Assembly: GCA_003250455.1 (NCBI GenBank)
Contig: QKGK01000111.1
Coordinates: 1-5,346 of the forward strand
Direction: 5' to 3'
Source: Chloroflexota bacterium
Lineage (GTDB): Bacteria; Chloroflexota; Anaerolineae; Anaerolineales; UBA11579
DNA length: 5,346 nucleotides
Shown here: in pieces, positions 1 to 5,346 of the stretch
Numbering within the stretch: position 1 is the stretch's first letter
Layout of the letters: each line of letters starts with the position of its first letter
The notes under the pieces: generated by a model
The model's database searches: none
What the model was told of the DNA's origin: nothing
Seen by the model: the letters and a program-made list of their open reading frames with translations, nothing else
Translations under genes and position numbers: made by a program

Positions 1-139
1 CCCGCACCCCGGCCCGGTACAGCGCCGAAGCGACCGAATCCCCCTGGTAGCCGGTATAGGGTTTACCGTCGAAAGTGAAATGGAGCTGTTGGTCGAAGTC
101 TACGATCAAATGCTTGTCGCGGGTTGATTTAGTATCCAT
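1..139 (-). CDS. soxA: Sarcosine oxidase alpha subunit, N-terminus only (partial at window edge)
   Basis: An ATG at 139 opens a frame of 46 codons running off the left edge. It reads MDTKSTRDKHLIVDFDQQLH and continues with FTFDGKPYTGYQGDSVASAL and YRAGVR. The F-x-FDG-x-x-Y-x-G-x-x-GD-(S/T)-x-ASAL pattern is the start of the ferredoxin-like N-terminal domain of SoxA and related dehydrogenase alpha subunits. In sarcosine oxidase the alpha subunit binds NAD+ and, in its C-terminal aminomethyltransferase-like domain, tetrahydrofolate, forming 5,10-methylene-tetrahydrofolate. Those domains, and whether iron-sulfur cysteines follow, lie outside the window. The start sits 8 bp after the soxD stop and lacks a clear Shine-Dalgarno sequence. 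An in-frame TGA at 157-155 excludes a longer N-terminus, so translation probably relies on coupling to soxD. Confidence 0.87.
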   Translation of the reverse strand, partial: MDTKSTRDKHLIVDFDQQLHFTFDGKPYTGYQGDSVASALYRAGVR

Positions 140-147
140 ACCAGGTA

Positions 148-399
148 TTAGTTTTCAGTTCCGGTGAGCATTGAACTCTCGTTATTAAGAGTGTCCCGTT
201 CCAGGCGGAACCAACGCTGACAACCCATACGGTGATACCACCACTCGGTTTGGGTGCCGGCTGTGTTGGTGCGCAGGTACACATACTCCATCCAGGCGGC
301 CTCATCGGTGGTGTCTTTTGGGCGCGCCAGCACCCGACCTCCGAAGCGGAATTCGCTCACGTTTCTCCGTCCGCAATTAGGGCATTCGATTTGGAACAT
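148..399 (-). CDS. soxD: Sarcosine oxidase delta subunit
   Basis: SoxD is the small zinc-binding subunit of heterotetrameric sarcosine oxidase. The 83-residue chain shows the expected pattern: CPNCGRR at 6-12, EFRFGG at 16-21, WMEYVYLRTN at 36-45, then EWWYHRMGCQRWFRLERDT at 52-70. Cys6, Cys9, His56 and Cys60 match the C-x2-C plus H-x3-C zinc ligand set known for this subunit, and all four are present. Trp63-Phe64 and the RDT ending are also typical. The start ATG has AAGGAG six bases upstream, overlapping the soxB stop codon TAA, which implies translational coupling. soxA starts 8 bp after the stop. The order soxB-soxD-soxA matches the usual soxBDAG operon. Confidence 0.95.
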   Translation of the reverse strand: MFQIECPNCGRRNVSEFRFGGRVLARPKDTTDEAAWMEYVYLRTNTAGTQTEWWYHRMGCQRWFRLERDTLNNESSMLTGTEN

Positions 400-405
400 C
401 CATCA

Positions 406-411
406 CTCCTT
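406..411 (-). promoter_or_regulatory. Ribosome binding site of soxD overlapping the soxB stop
   Basis: AAGGAG begins in the soxB TAA stop (412-410) and ends six bases before the soxD ATG at 399. The overlap suggests that ribosomes finishing soxB initiate soxD. An ATG at 403 is out of frame with soxD and too close to the site to compete well. Confidence 0.8.
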
Positions 412-1642
412 AATGACCGACGGCAGCTGCCGCTTTTTCACCGACCAGTTCACCAGTAGAGAAGCGCTCCAGCGAGAAGGGGACGATCAGGTCCGGGGTA
501 CGGTTCGTTGCGATCAGTTGAGCCATGATCTTTCCGCAGATCGGGCTGGCCTTGAAGCCGTACGTCCCCCAGCCTACATCCTGCACGAATCCGCCCACCG
601 GGGTGAAGCCCATGATAGGGCTGTAATCGGGGGTCATATCGCAAATCCCCGCCCACTGGCGCAATATCTTGACCTCCGCCAAGGCAGGCATCAATTCCAG
701 GATATGTCCCGCTGTGCTTTCCATAAAGTCCAGCGTGGATTGAAAGCTGTATGACGAATACGGATTGATTCCGGCGCCGATCACCAGTTCCCCTCGATCG
801 GTCTGGCTGATGTAAGCATGCAGGCTGGCTGAAACCACCACCACGTCCAGGAAAGGCTTGAGCGGCTCGCTGACCATGGCCTGCAGGGGATGGGTGACGA
901 CGGGCAGTTTCAAGTCCACCATTTGGGCGATGGTAGAACACCAGCCGGCTGTGGAGCTTAATACCATGCCGGTTCTGATTGTTCCTCGGCTGGTTTCCAC
1001 CGCGGTAACGTGTCCACCCTCCACTTTGATTCCAGTAACCTCCGTCTTCGGGTGCAGATGCACACCCCGACGATCTGCCTCCCGCGCAAAGCCCCACACG
1101 ACCGCATCATGCCGGATGATGCCCCCCGGTGGATGCCACAGTGCGCCCATAATGGGATAACGTGGCCGGTCGCTCACATCCAGGGCGGGCGCCAGGCGTT
1201 TGATCTCGTCGGGCCAGATCATGCGGCTATCCACGCCCAGGATCTGGTTGCGTTCGGCCCGCTCGCGTAACCCTTTGACGGCGCGGTCCGAGTGGGCCAG
1301 GGTCATGTGCCCGCGCTGGGAGAACATCACGTTGTATCCCAACTCCTGCGAGAGGCCTGCGTACAGTTTCACGCTGGCATCATAGAAAGGGATGCCCTCT
1401 GCGGTGCGGTAGTTGGCGCGCACAATGGCAGTGTTGCGGCCGCTGCCGCCGCTGCCGATGTAGTTTTTTTCCAGCACAGCCACATTCGTGATGCCATGAT
1501 CTTTTGCAAGATAGTAGGCTGCGGCCAGTCCGTGAGCGCCACCACCGATGATGACTACATCGTAGCTTTCCTTCAACGGGTGTCGACGCCACATCCTTCC
1601 CCGTGGCCCCCAGGGTATCCAGCTATTGGGTGGTTTGAGCAT
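410..1642 (-). CDS. soxB: Sarcosine oxidase beta subunit (heterotetrameric, flavin-binding)
   Basis: The beta subunit of tetrameric sarcosine oxidase carries out the flavin-dependent oxidation of sarcosine, with electrons passing through covalent FMN to oxygen. The chain is 410 residues from this start, close to the roughly 405 usual for SoxB. It has a dinucleotide-binding glycine motif GGGAHG (33-38) after YDVVII, then GRNTAIVRANY (68-78). IIRHDAVVWG (175-184) contains His178, which by position should be the covalent FMN attachment histidine. DYSPIMG (339-345) and GWGTYGFKASP (357-367) are typical of the C-terminal flavin region, and the end PFSLERFSTGEL is family-like. An upstream in-frame ATG at 1663 adds seven residues, but it lies in the repeat arm and has no Shine-Dalgarno site. 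The ATG at 1642 has AAGGA five bases upstream, so I prefer it. soxD follows 10 bp downstream. Related FAD amine oxidases share the fold; the adjacent soxD and soxA secure the assignment. Confidence 0.93.
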   Translation of the reverse strand: MLKPPNSWIPWGPRGRMWRRHPLKESYDVVIIGGGAHGLAAAYYLAKDHGITNVAVLEKNYIGSGGSGRNTAIVRANYRTAEGIPFYDASVKLYAGLSQELGYNVMFSQRGHMTLAHSDRAVKGLRERAERNQILGVDSRMIWPDEIKRLAPALDVSDRPRYPIMGALWHPPGGIIRHDAVVWGFAREADRRGVHLHPKTEVTGIKVEGGHVTAVETSRGTIRTGMVLSSTAGWCSTIAQMVDLKLPVVTHPLQAMVSEPLKPFLDVVVVSASLHAYISQTDRGELVIGAGINPYSSYSFQSTLDFMESTAGHILELMPALAEVKILRQWAGICDMTPDYSPIMGFTPVGGFVQDVGWGTYGFKASPICGKIMAQLIATNRTPDLIVPFSLERFSTGELVGEKAAAAVGH

Positions 1643-1647
1643 ATAAA

Positions 1648-1652
1648 TCCTT
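1648..1652 (-). promoter_or_regulatory. Ribosome binding site that decides the soxB start
   Basis: AAGGA, preceded by further A residues, lies five bases before the ATG at 1642 and just outside the palindrome. The alternative ATG at 1663 is preceded by CCTCCTCGCA, which has no ribosome-binding character. The shorter soxB is therefore favoured. Confidence 0.7.
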
Positions 1653-1656
1653 TTTG

Positions 1657-1782
1657 ATGTCATTGCGAGGAGGCCGTAGGCCGACGTGGCAATCTCATGT
1701 TCAGGAAGTCATTTTTGCAAAATAATTTACACCACATAGGCGGAGATTGCTTCGTCGCAAACATCGCTCCTCGCAATGACAT
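1657..1782. repeat. 126-bp imperfect palindrome, REP/MITE-like, between mttB and soxB
   Basis: Two 40-nt arms (1657-1696 and 1743-1782) flank a 46-nt AT-rich centre. The outer 16 bases of the arms are perfect inverted repeats: ATGTCATTGCGAGGAG at 1657-1672 and its complement at 1767-1782. The inner 8 bases also match exactly (GCAATCTC at 1689-1696, GAGATTGC at 1743-1750), as does CGACG at 1682-1686 with CGTCG at 1753-1757. In total 29 of 40 positions pair in register, with symmetric internal loops. The left arm also holds GGCC-GTA-GGCC (1672-1682). From memory, CATTGCGAGGAG...GCAATCTC palindromes are dispersed in many bacterial genomes; this was not searched. No T-run follows on either strand, so it is not a standard intrinsic terminator, although a transcript could fold into a long hairpin. 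It fills nearly all of the only sizeable gap in the cluster. Confidence 0.85.
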
Positions 1783-1787
1783 ATTAA

Positions 1788-3308
1788 TCAGTGGCTAATT
1801 TCCTTTGGAAGCAAAATCTCAAAACGCTCCCGGATAGCTGCGTCAATCTCCGCCGGGATGGGCTCAGGCCGATGCGAGCGCAGGATCTCACGGGCTTTGA
1901 GACGGGCACGCTCGCGCATATCCAGGCCGCCATCCGCAGCCCAGTTGTCCCGACTCTGACGGTCGCTGGTGTGCGGGTAATAGTACTCGCTGTTCATCAA
2001 CGTCAGGCTTTGTTGCGTGCCCAGGAAATGACCCTCCCCACGGCAGACTTCGTCGATCAGATCCACTGAAAGAGTCTCATCGTTCACTTCGATTCCGCGC
2101 ACTGCTCGCATAACGGCCCCATTGATGTCATCGTCGATGACGTATTGTTCGTAGGCTACGGTCAGCATCGACTCCAGGAACCCGGCCGAGTGATGGATAA
2201 AGTTCGCCCCAGCCAGGGCGGCAGCCAGCCCGGTGATGCCTTTTTCATACCCAGCCTGAATGTCGGGCAGTTTCGAATCGCTCAGGCCCGAAGAGTTGTA
2301 CACCGGCAGGTTGTAGAACTGTCCCATTTGTGCCACGGCCGCGTTCATCAGTCCGAACTCCACCGCACCGCCGACAAAGTTCCCGGTGCGCAAATCCGCG
2401 ACGGAAGGAACGTATCCTAAGATAACGGGCGTTCCAGGCTTTACGAGCTGGCAATAGGTAATACCTGAAAGCTCCTCAGCGTTGATCTGTACCAAAGACC
2501 CGGCCAGCGCAGCCGGGCTGGTCGCACCGGCCTGGGGCGCGGAAGAAAGGAACACCGGCATTTCCTGGCGTACGATCTCAGTTAACACCTCCACCGTTTC
2601 GGGCGCATAACGCAGAGGGCTGACCGTCCAGGAGGTGACGAATGAAATAAAGGGTTGCGCTCGCAGCGTCTTCAGGCTCCCGGCGATCATGGACGCCATT
2701 TCGATCACCTCCCGGGCGGATGCAACGGTGAAGCAATTGCCAGTCACGTGCTTGGTGGTGTTGGTGATGGCGGCATAATAGGTATTCAGGTCGAGGTTTT
2801 CGGTGGGGATGTCGCGGGCCACGCAGGCGCGCAAGTAAAAGTGGATGTTATCCAGCGTGTCCACCAGACGGCCGATTTGAGCCACGTCCGCCAATGTGGA
2901 TTCGCGCACCTGCCCGGTTTCCAGGTCGAGCACTTTTACTGCCGCCCCACCAGTGCCCATGTGCACACGTAGACCGCCCAGGGTCAGGTTGTGTTTGGGA
3001 TCGCGCCCGTAGAGAACGACCTCGTTTTGCGCCTTCCCCAGCGCGTCTTCCACCATGGAGCGGGGGATGAAGACCCGATCGTTCTCCTCGTCGACCTGCG
3101 CGCCGGCCTCTCGGAAAATCTCACGCGCTTCGGATGCGACCACCTGGATGCCGGTGCGTTCCAACACGGCCAGCGAGGCCTCGTGGATGCGCTTCACATC
3201 CCCTTCTTTGAGCGGACGGTACTGCCCGCTGGTCATCCCTGCGGGAACGACATTGGGTGTTTCAGTTTTGGACCTGACTGGACGTTCTCTACGCCTTCGC
3301 GGGGGCAT
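1788..3308 (-). CDS. Trimethylamine/betaine corrinoid methyltransferase, MttB family (non-pyrrolysine)
   Basis: The 506-residue length suits the MttB superfamily. Members transfer a methyl group from a quaternary or tertiary amine to the cobalt of a small corrinoid protein. Visible family-like features are PQAGATSPA (258-266), GLSDSKLPDIQAGYE (341-355) in the barrel, and a C-terminal segment with RDNWAADGG followed by MRERARLKAREIL (453-476). The frame has no internal amber codon, so it does not encode pyrrolysine like archaeal trimethylamine MttB. It belongs with the non-Pyl homologues, of which the Desulfitobacterium MtgB is a glycine betaine methyltransferase. The N-terminus is strongly basic (PPRRRRERPVRSK, 2-14). 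The start at 3308 is supported by AAGGAGG ten bases upstream; the internal Met25 has no good ribosome site. The gene abuts the SIS stop codon and is followed by a palindromic repeat and soxB. The context points to glycine betaine or a related amine, but substrate cannot be read from sequence: other non-Pyl members use carnitine, proline betaine or gamma-butyrobetaine. No corrinoid protein is present here. Confidence 0.9.
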   Translation of the reverse strand: MPPRRRRERPVRSKTETPNVVPAGMTSGQYRPLKEGDVKRIHEASLAVLERTGIQVVASEAREIFREAGAQVDEENDRVFIPRSMVEDALGKAQNEVVLYGRDPKHNLTLGGLRVHMGTGGAAVKVLDLETGQVRESTLADVAQIGRLVDTLDNIHFYLRACVARDIPTENLDLNTYYAAITNTTKHVTGNCFTVASAREVIEMASMIAGSLKTLRAQPFISFVTSWTVSPLRYAPETVEVLTEIVRQEMPVFLSSAPQAGATSPAALAGSLVQINAEELSGITYCQLVKPGTPVILGYVPSVADLRTGNFVGGAVEFGLMNAAVAQMGQFYNLPVYNSSGLSDSKLPDIQAGYEKGITGLAAALAGANFIHHSAGFLESMLTVAYEQYVIDDDINGAVMRAVRGIEVNDETLSVDLIDEVCRGEGHFLGTQQSLTLMNSEYYYPHTSDRQSRDNWAADGGLDMRERARLKAREILRSHRPEPIPAEIDAAIRERFEILLPKEISH

Positions 3309-5346
3309 TTATAATTTTCCTCCTTCCCAGTGCTCAGTCCACAACCTGGTCATTTCCCGCGCCAGGACCGCACCTAGCGCCACATTGGCGACCGGCACAA
3401 ACGGGCGGGGCAGCAGGGGAACGGTCAAGATGTGCGAAGCGTCCACACCCTTCACGGCGGGGAGGTCCTGGTTTCCTTCCGGGACCACCAGCAGCACGGG
3501 CGCATTGCGCGTGCGGTAGACCTGCGTATCGACCAGCGCAGCTGCCTGGAAGAGGGGATCGGTGGCCAGGATAACGATCAAGGTATCGTGCTCGGCATCC
3601 GGCCCACCCACGGTCGCCAGCGGCCCGTGCCAGGCGGAGTCGGTGTATAACGCCTCGGCCATGAAGCCATGTGAGCGCAGAGAGCGGGCGATGCTGACCG
3701 CCGCCGCGAAATCCTGCCCGCCACCGATGACCTGAGCCTTGTCATACCCGGTTTGAACGTAAGGTTCTAAAATGGCGCTCACGTTTTGTGAATATGGTTC
3801 ATTTCCCAACAGGTCTGAAACGATCTGGGGCAGTCGGGCGAGGCTGCGTTCCCAGGCTTCCACCTGGATGCCACGCTCACGGGCCAGGCGCACCGCCAGG
3901 CCGATCAGGTAGACCGTGCCCAGTAATTCCAATTGCAGCGGCGAAATGTCAGAAGGGAGGGCAATCGTTTCAGAGTCCAAGACTTTCAGAATGCCTCCGG
4001 CGCGCAGGAGCTGGATCAATTTCGTGCCTGCTACCACTGGTGGGGCTTCATCCAGGAAGCGCCGGAACACGGTGATCTCCAAACCGAGCAATTCGATCCA
4101 TGCGCCGCGCGCCATTTGCCCGGCATTTTCGGTCGCTTCGGTATCGGCCACCAGGATCAGGTGCTCGTCCGCTGACAGTGACAGGCGTTCCGGAAGGGTC
4201 TCGGTCAATACGGCCAGCGCGGACCTGAGCGATGTGCTGGCCTCCAAAGCCGCGCGGGAGGGGCTTTGGGAGTTGGCATCCCAGGCCTCTTGTGCGGTTT
4301 GACCTTGCCCAAATTCTTCTAAGCTGATATTGGTGAACTCGATACGGGCTTCGATCTCTGCTCTCTTTTCGGCTCCCGTGGTGGTGACCGACTTGGCCAG
4401 GTTGCGAGGCCGGTCGATTTCCCGGGGGGAGAGCCCGCGCGCATAAGCCAGCGCGACCGCCAGGTCGAAGAAGAAGGGCGCGTCGACCAATGCTTGCAGG
4501 GCCTCCGAAACCTGTGGAGAGTGGAAGATTTCTACATATTCGAAGGAACTCCAGGCTTCTGAATGCTCGCCGGGTGTGGTGTGCACGATGCAAAAGATGC
4601 CCAACGCGTCCAGAGTATGGATTAAAGCATTTGCATCTTTGCGGGATTCTTCCGAGGTCGCGTTGATGATGAAAAGTGTGCGCTGGCGGTCTTCCGCGGC
4701 GATAACGCTACGTTCTATCAAAGAGCGCAGACTGGAGGCATGGAAGTCGAATGGGCAGGCCAGGATTTGGGCTAGCTCTTCGATCTTCAATTCGGCTTCG
4801 ACGTCGATGGGGCTGTTTCCCACCACGGCGACTTTGTTGTATCCACGGCAGCGCCTGGCTACTTGCTTGAGGCGCTCACGCCGATCCCTGTCCTCGATGG
4901 ATGAACGTACGTGCTTTGGGACCAGGAGCGTCAATTCATCAAAGCTACGGTCCGGGTTGCCAGCGGAGCGTATCGGCTGAGAAAGACCGGCCAGGAAGAG
5001 CGCGGTCAGGTTCAGGGTCATCAGAATAGCTTCGAAGCCTTTGACGGTGGCAACCGATACCTCGACCCCTGAATGTACGTCCAGTGTACCCCCGCTGTCC
5101 GCCGTGCGCCGGCCCAGGTCGCTTTGCGGGCGGCCAGTGATCCCAATCCGTAACACGTTACTTTCCGACAGCCAGGCATCCACTTTTAGTATGGAGTCGG
5201 TCGTGCCGGACCATGATATTTCCAGAACCAGGTCGGCCTGCGGGTCCGTAGATTCTCCCAGATTCAGCACCTCCACCGGGCGGTAGATGACGGTCAGCAC
5301 ATCTGGAAGCAGGCTTCGGAAGAGGGGGGCTGCGGCCTGCGCGTCC
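3309..5346 (-). CDS. Tandem SIS-domain protein, GlmS-isomerase/deglycase-like, 5' partial
   Basis: The frame is open to the right edge. A GTG at 5300 exists, but SIS-like sequence continues upstream of it, so the true start is probably outside. Residues are numbered from that GTG (663 to the stop). Residues 25-105 resemble the first GlmS isomerase SIS fold, with the sugar-phosphate loop ISWSGTTDS (28-36) and EVSVATVKGF (80-89). Residues 150-305 resemble the second, with VEAELKIEE (167-175) and the C-tail DRPRNLAKSVT (296-306), like the end of GlmS. Residues 375-475 look like a degenerate third SIS fold. Residues 518-650 look like a fourth, with GGGQDFAAA (526-534) and WHGP (557-560). SIS proteins isomerise or deglycate phosphosugars, usually as dimers of two-SIS chains. 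No glutaminase domain is visible, but the N-terminus is missing. A cytosolic enzyme is expected: no membrane segment or signal is visible in the part present. The substrate is unknown. SIS membership is confident; isomerase or deglycase activity is inference. Confidence 0.85.
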   Translation of the reverse strand, partial: DAQAAAPLFRSLLPDVLTVIYRPVEVLNLGESTDPQADLVLEISWSGTTDSILKVDAWLSESNVLRIGITGRPQSDLGRRTADSGGTLDVHSGVEVSVATVKGFEAILMTLNLTALFLAGLSQPIRSAGNPDRSFDELTLLVPKHVRSSIEDRDRRERLKQVARRCRGYNKVAVVGNSPIDVEAELKIEELAQILACPFDFHASSLRSLIERSVIAAEDRQRTLFIINATSEESRKDANALIHTLDALGIFCIVHTTPGEHSEAWSSFEYVEIFHSPQVSEALQALVDAPFFFDLAVALAYARGLSPREIDRPRNLAKSVTTTGAEKRAEIEARIEFTNISLEEFGQGQTAQEAWDANSQSPSRAALEASTSLRSALAVLTETLPERLSLSADEHLILVADTEATENAGQMARGAWIELLGLEITVFRRFLDEAPPVVAGTKLIQLLRAGGILKVLDSETIALPSDISPLQLELLGTVYLIGLAVRLARERGIQVEAWERSLARLPQIVSDLLGNEPYSQNVSAILEPYVQTGYDKAQVIGGGQDFAAAVSIARSLRSHGFMAEALYTDSAWHGPLATVGGPDAEHDTLIVILATDPLFQAAALVDTQVYRTRNAPVLLVVPEGNQDLPAVKGVDASHILTVPLLPRPFVPVANVALGAVLAREMTRLWTEHWEGGKL
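3319..3325 (-). promoter_or_regulatory. Ribosome binding site of the mttB-like gene, inside the SIS gene
   Basis: AAGGAGG lies ten bases before the ATG at 3308. It is embedded in the last SIS codons (Glu-Gly-Gly-Lys), and the SIS stop codon TAA (3311-3309) touches the ATG with no gap. This fixes the start and suggests coupled translation of the two genes. Confidence 0.85.

Noticed and set aside
254..754. Open frame of 166 codons on the plus strand across soxD and soxB
   Set aside because: It overlaps two well-supported genes on the other strand, has no family features and is a by-product of high GC content.
1697..1742. Promoter for soxB in the AT-rich centre of the repeat
   Set aside because: Some TAAATTAT-like sequence is present on the minus strand, but no convincing paired -35 and -10 boxes at proper spacing could be identified.
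1657..1782. Palindrome as an intrinsic terminator
   Set aside because: Neither strand has a T-run after the stem, and the stem is long with internal loops; co-transcription of mttB and soxB remains plausible.
1657..1782. CRISPR-like repeat
   Set aside because: There are only two arms, in inverted rather than direct orientation, with no spacer series or cas gene.
3234..3236. Internal ATG (Met25) as the start of the mttB-like gene
   Set aside because: It lacks a good ribosome site, whereas the ATG at 3308 has AAGGAGG; from memory, basic N-termini occur in other MttB-family proteins.
4048..4593. Second minus-strand frame of 181 codons within the SIS gene
   Set aside because: Its translation is rich in Arg, Gly and Pro with no recognisable motif, and it lies wholly inside the SIS coding region in another frame.
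5298..5300. GTG as the true start of the SIS protein
   Set aside because: The frame remains open to the window edge, and the residues before the GTG continue the first SIS fold, whose beginning would otherwise be missing.

Overview
All genes here lie on the minus strand and read from the right edge to the left, as one compact, apparently co-transcribed cluster. In order they are: a large protein with repeated SIS (sugar isomerase) folds, open to the right edge; a trimethylamine/betaine corrinoid methyltransferase of the MttB family without pyrrolysine; a 126-bp palindromic repeat; and soxB, soxD and the first 46 codons of soxA, encoding the beta, delta and alpha subunits of heterotetrameric sarcosine oxidase. 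The cluster runs off both ends.

The organism is a moderately high-GC bacterium. Clear Shine-Dalgarno sites precede mttB, soxB and soxD. The dispersed-type palindrome (CATTGCGAGGAG...GCAATCTC) and the pairing of MttB-like with SIS genes would suit Chloroflexota (Anaerolineae or SAR202-like), but this is an impression; no marker gene is present.

Layout. 5346-3309: SIS protein, 5' end outside the window. 3308-1788: mttB-like gene, starting on the base after the SIS stop codon. 1787-1643: the only intergenic gap above 10 bp, filled almost entirely by an imperfect palindrome with two 40-nt arms around a 46-nt AT-rich centre. 1642-410: soxB. 399-148: soxD. 139-1: soxA, partial.

How the genes may work together. 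MttB-family enzymes move a methyl group from a quaternary or tertiary amine to a corrinoid protein; for glycine betaine the product is dimethylglycine. Tetrameric sarcosine oxidase demethylates sarcosine to glycine, passing the one-carbon unit to tetrahydrofolate. The cluster therefore looks like stepwise demethylation of a methylated amino compound. The dimethylglycine-to-sarcosine step, the corrinoid protein and the corrinoid:folate methyltransferase are not in the window. The SIS protein does not fit this textbook route and is the most unusual component. It looks like two GlmS-isomerase-like halves fused in tandem, with GlmS-like catalytic residues divided between the halves. This suggests an intramolecular pseudo-dimer, possibly acting on an aminosugar or sugar-amine conjugate.
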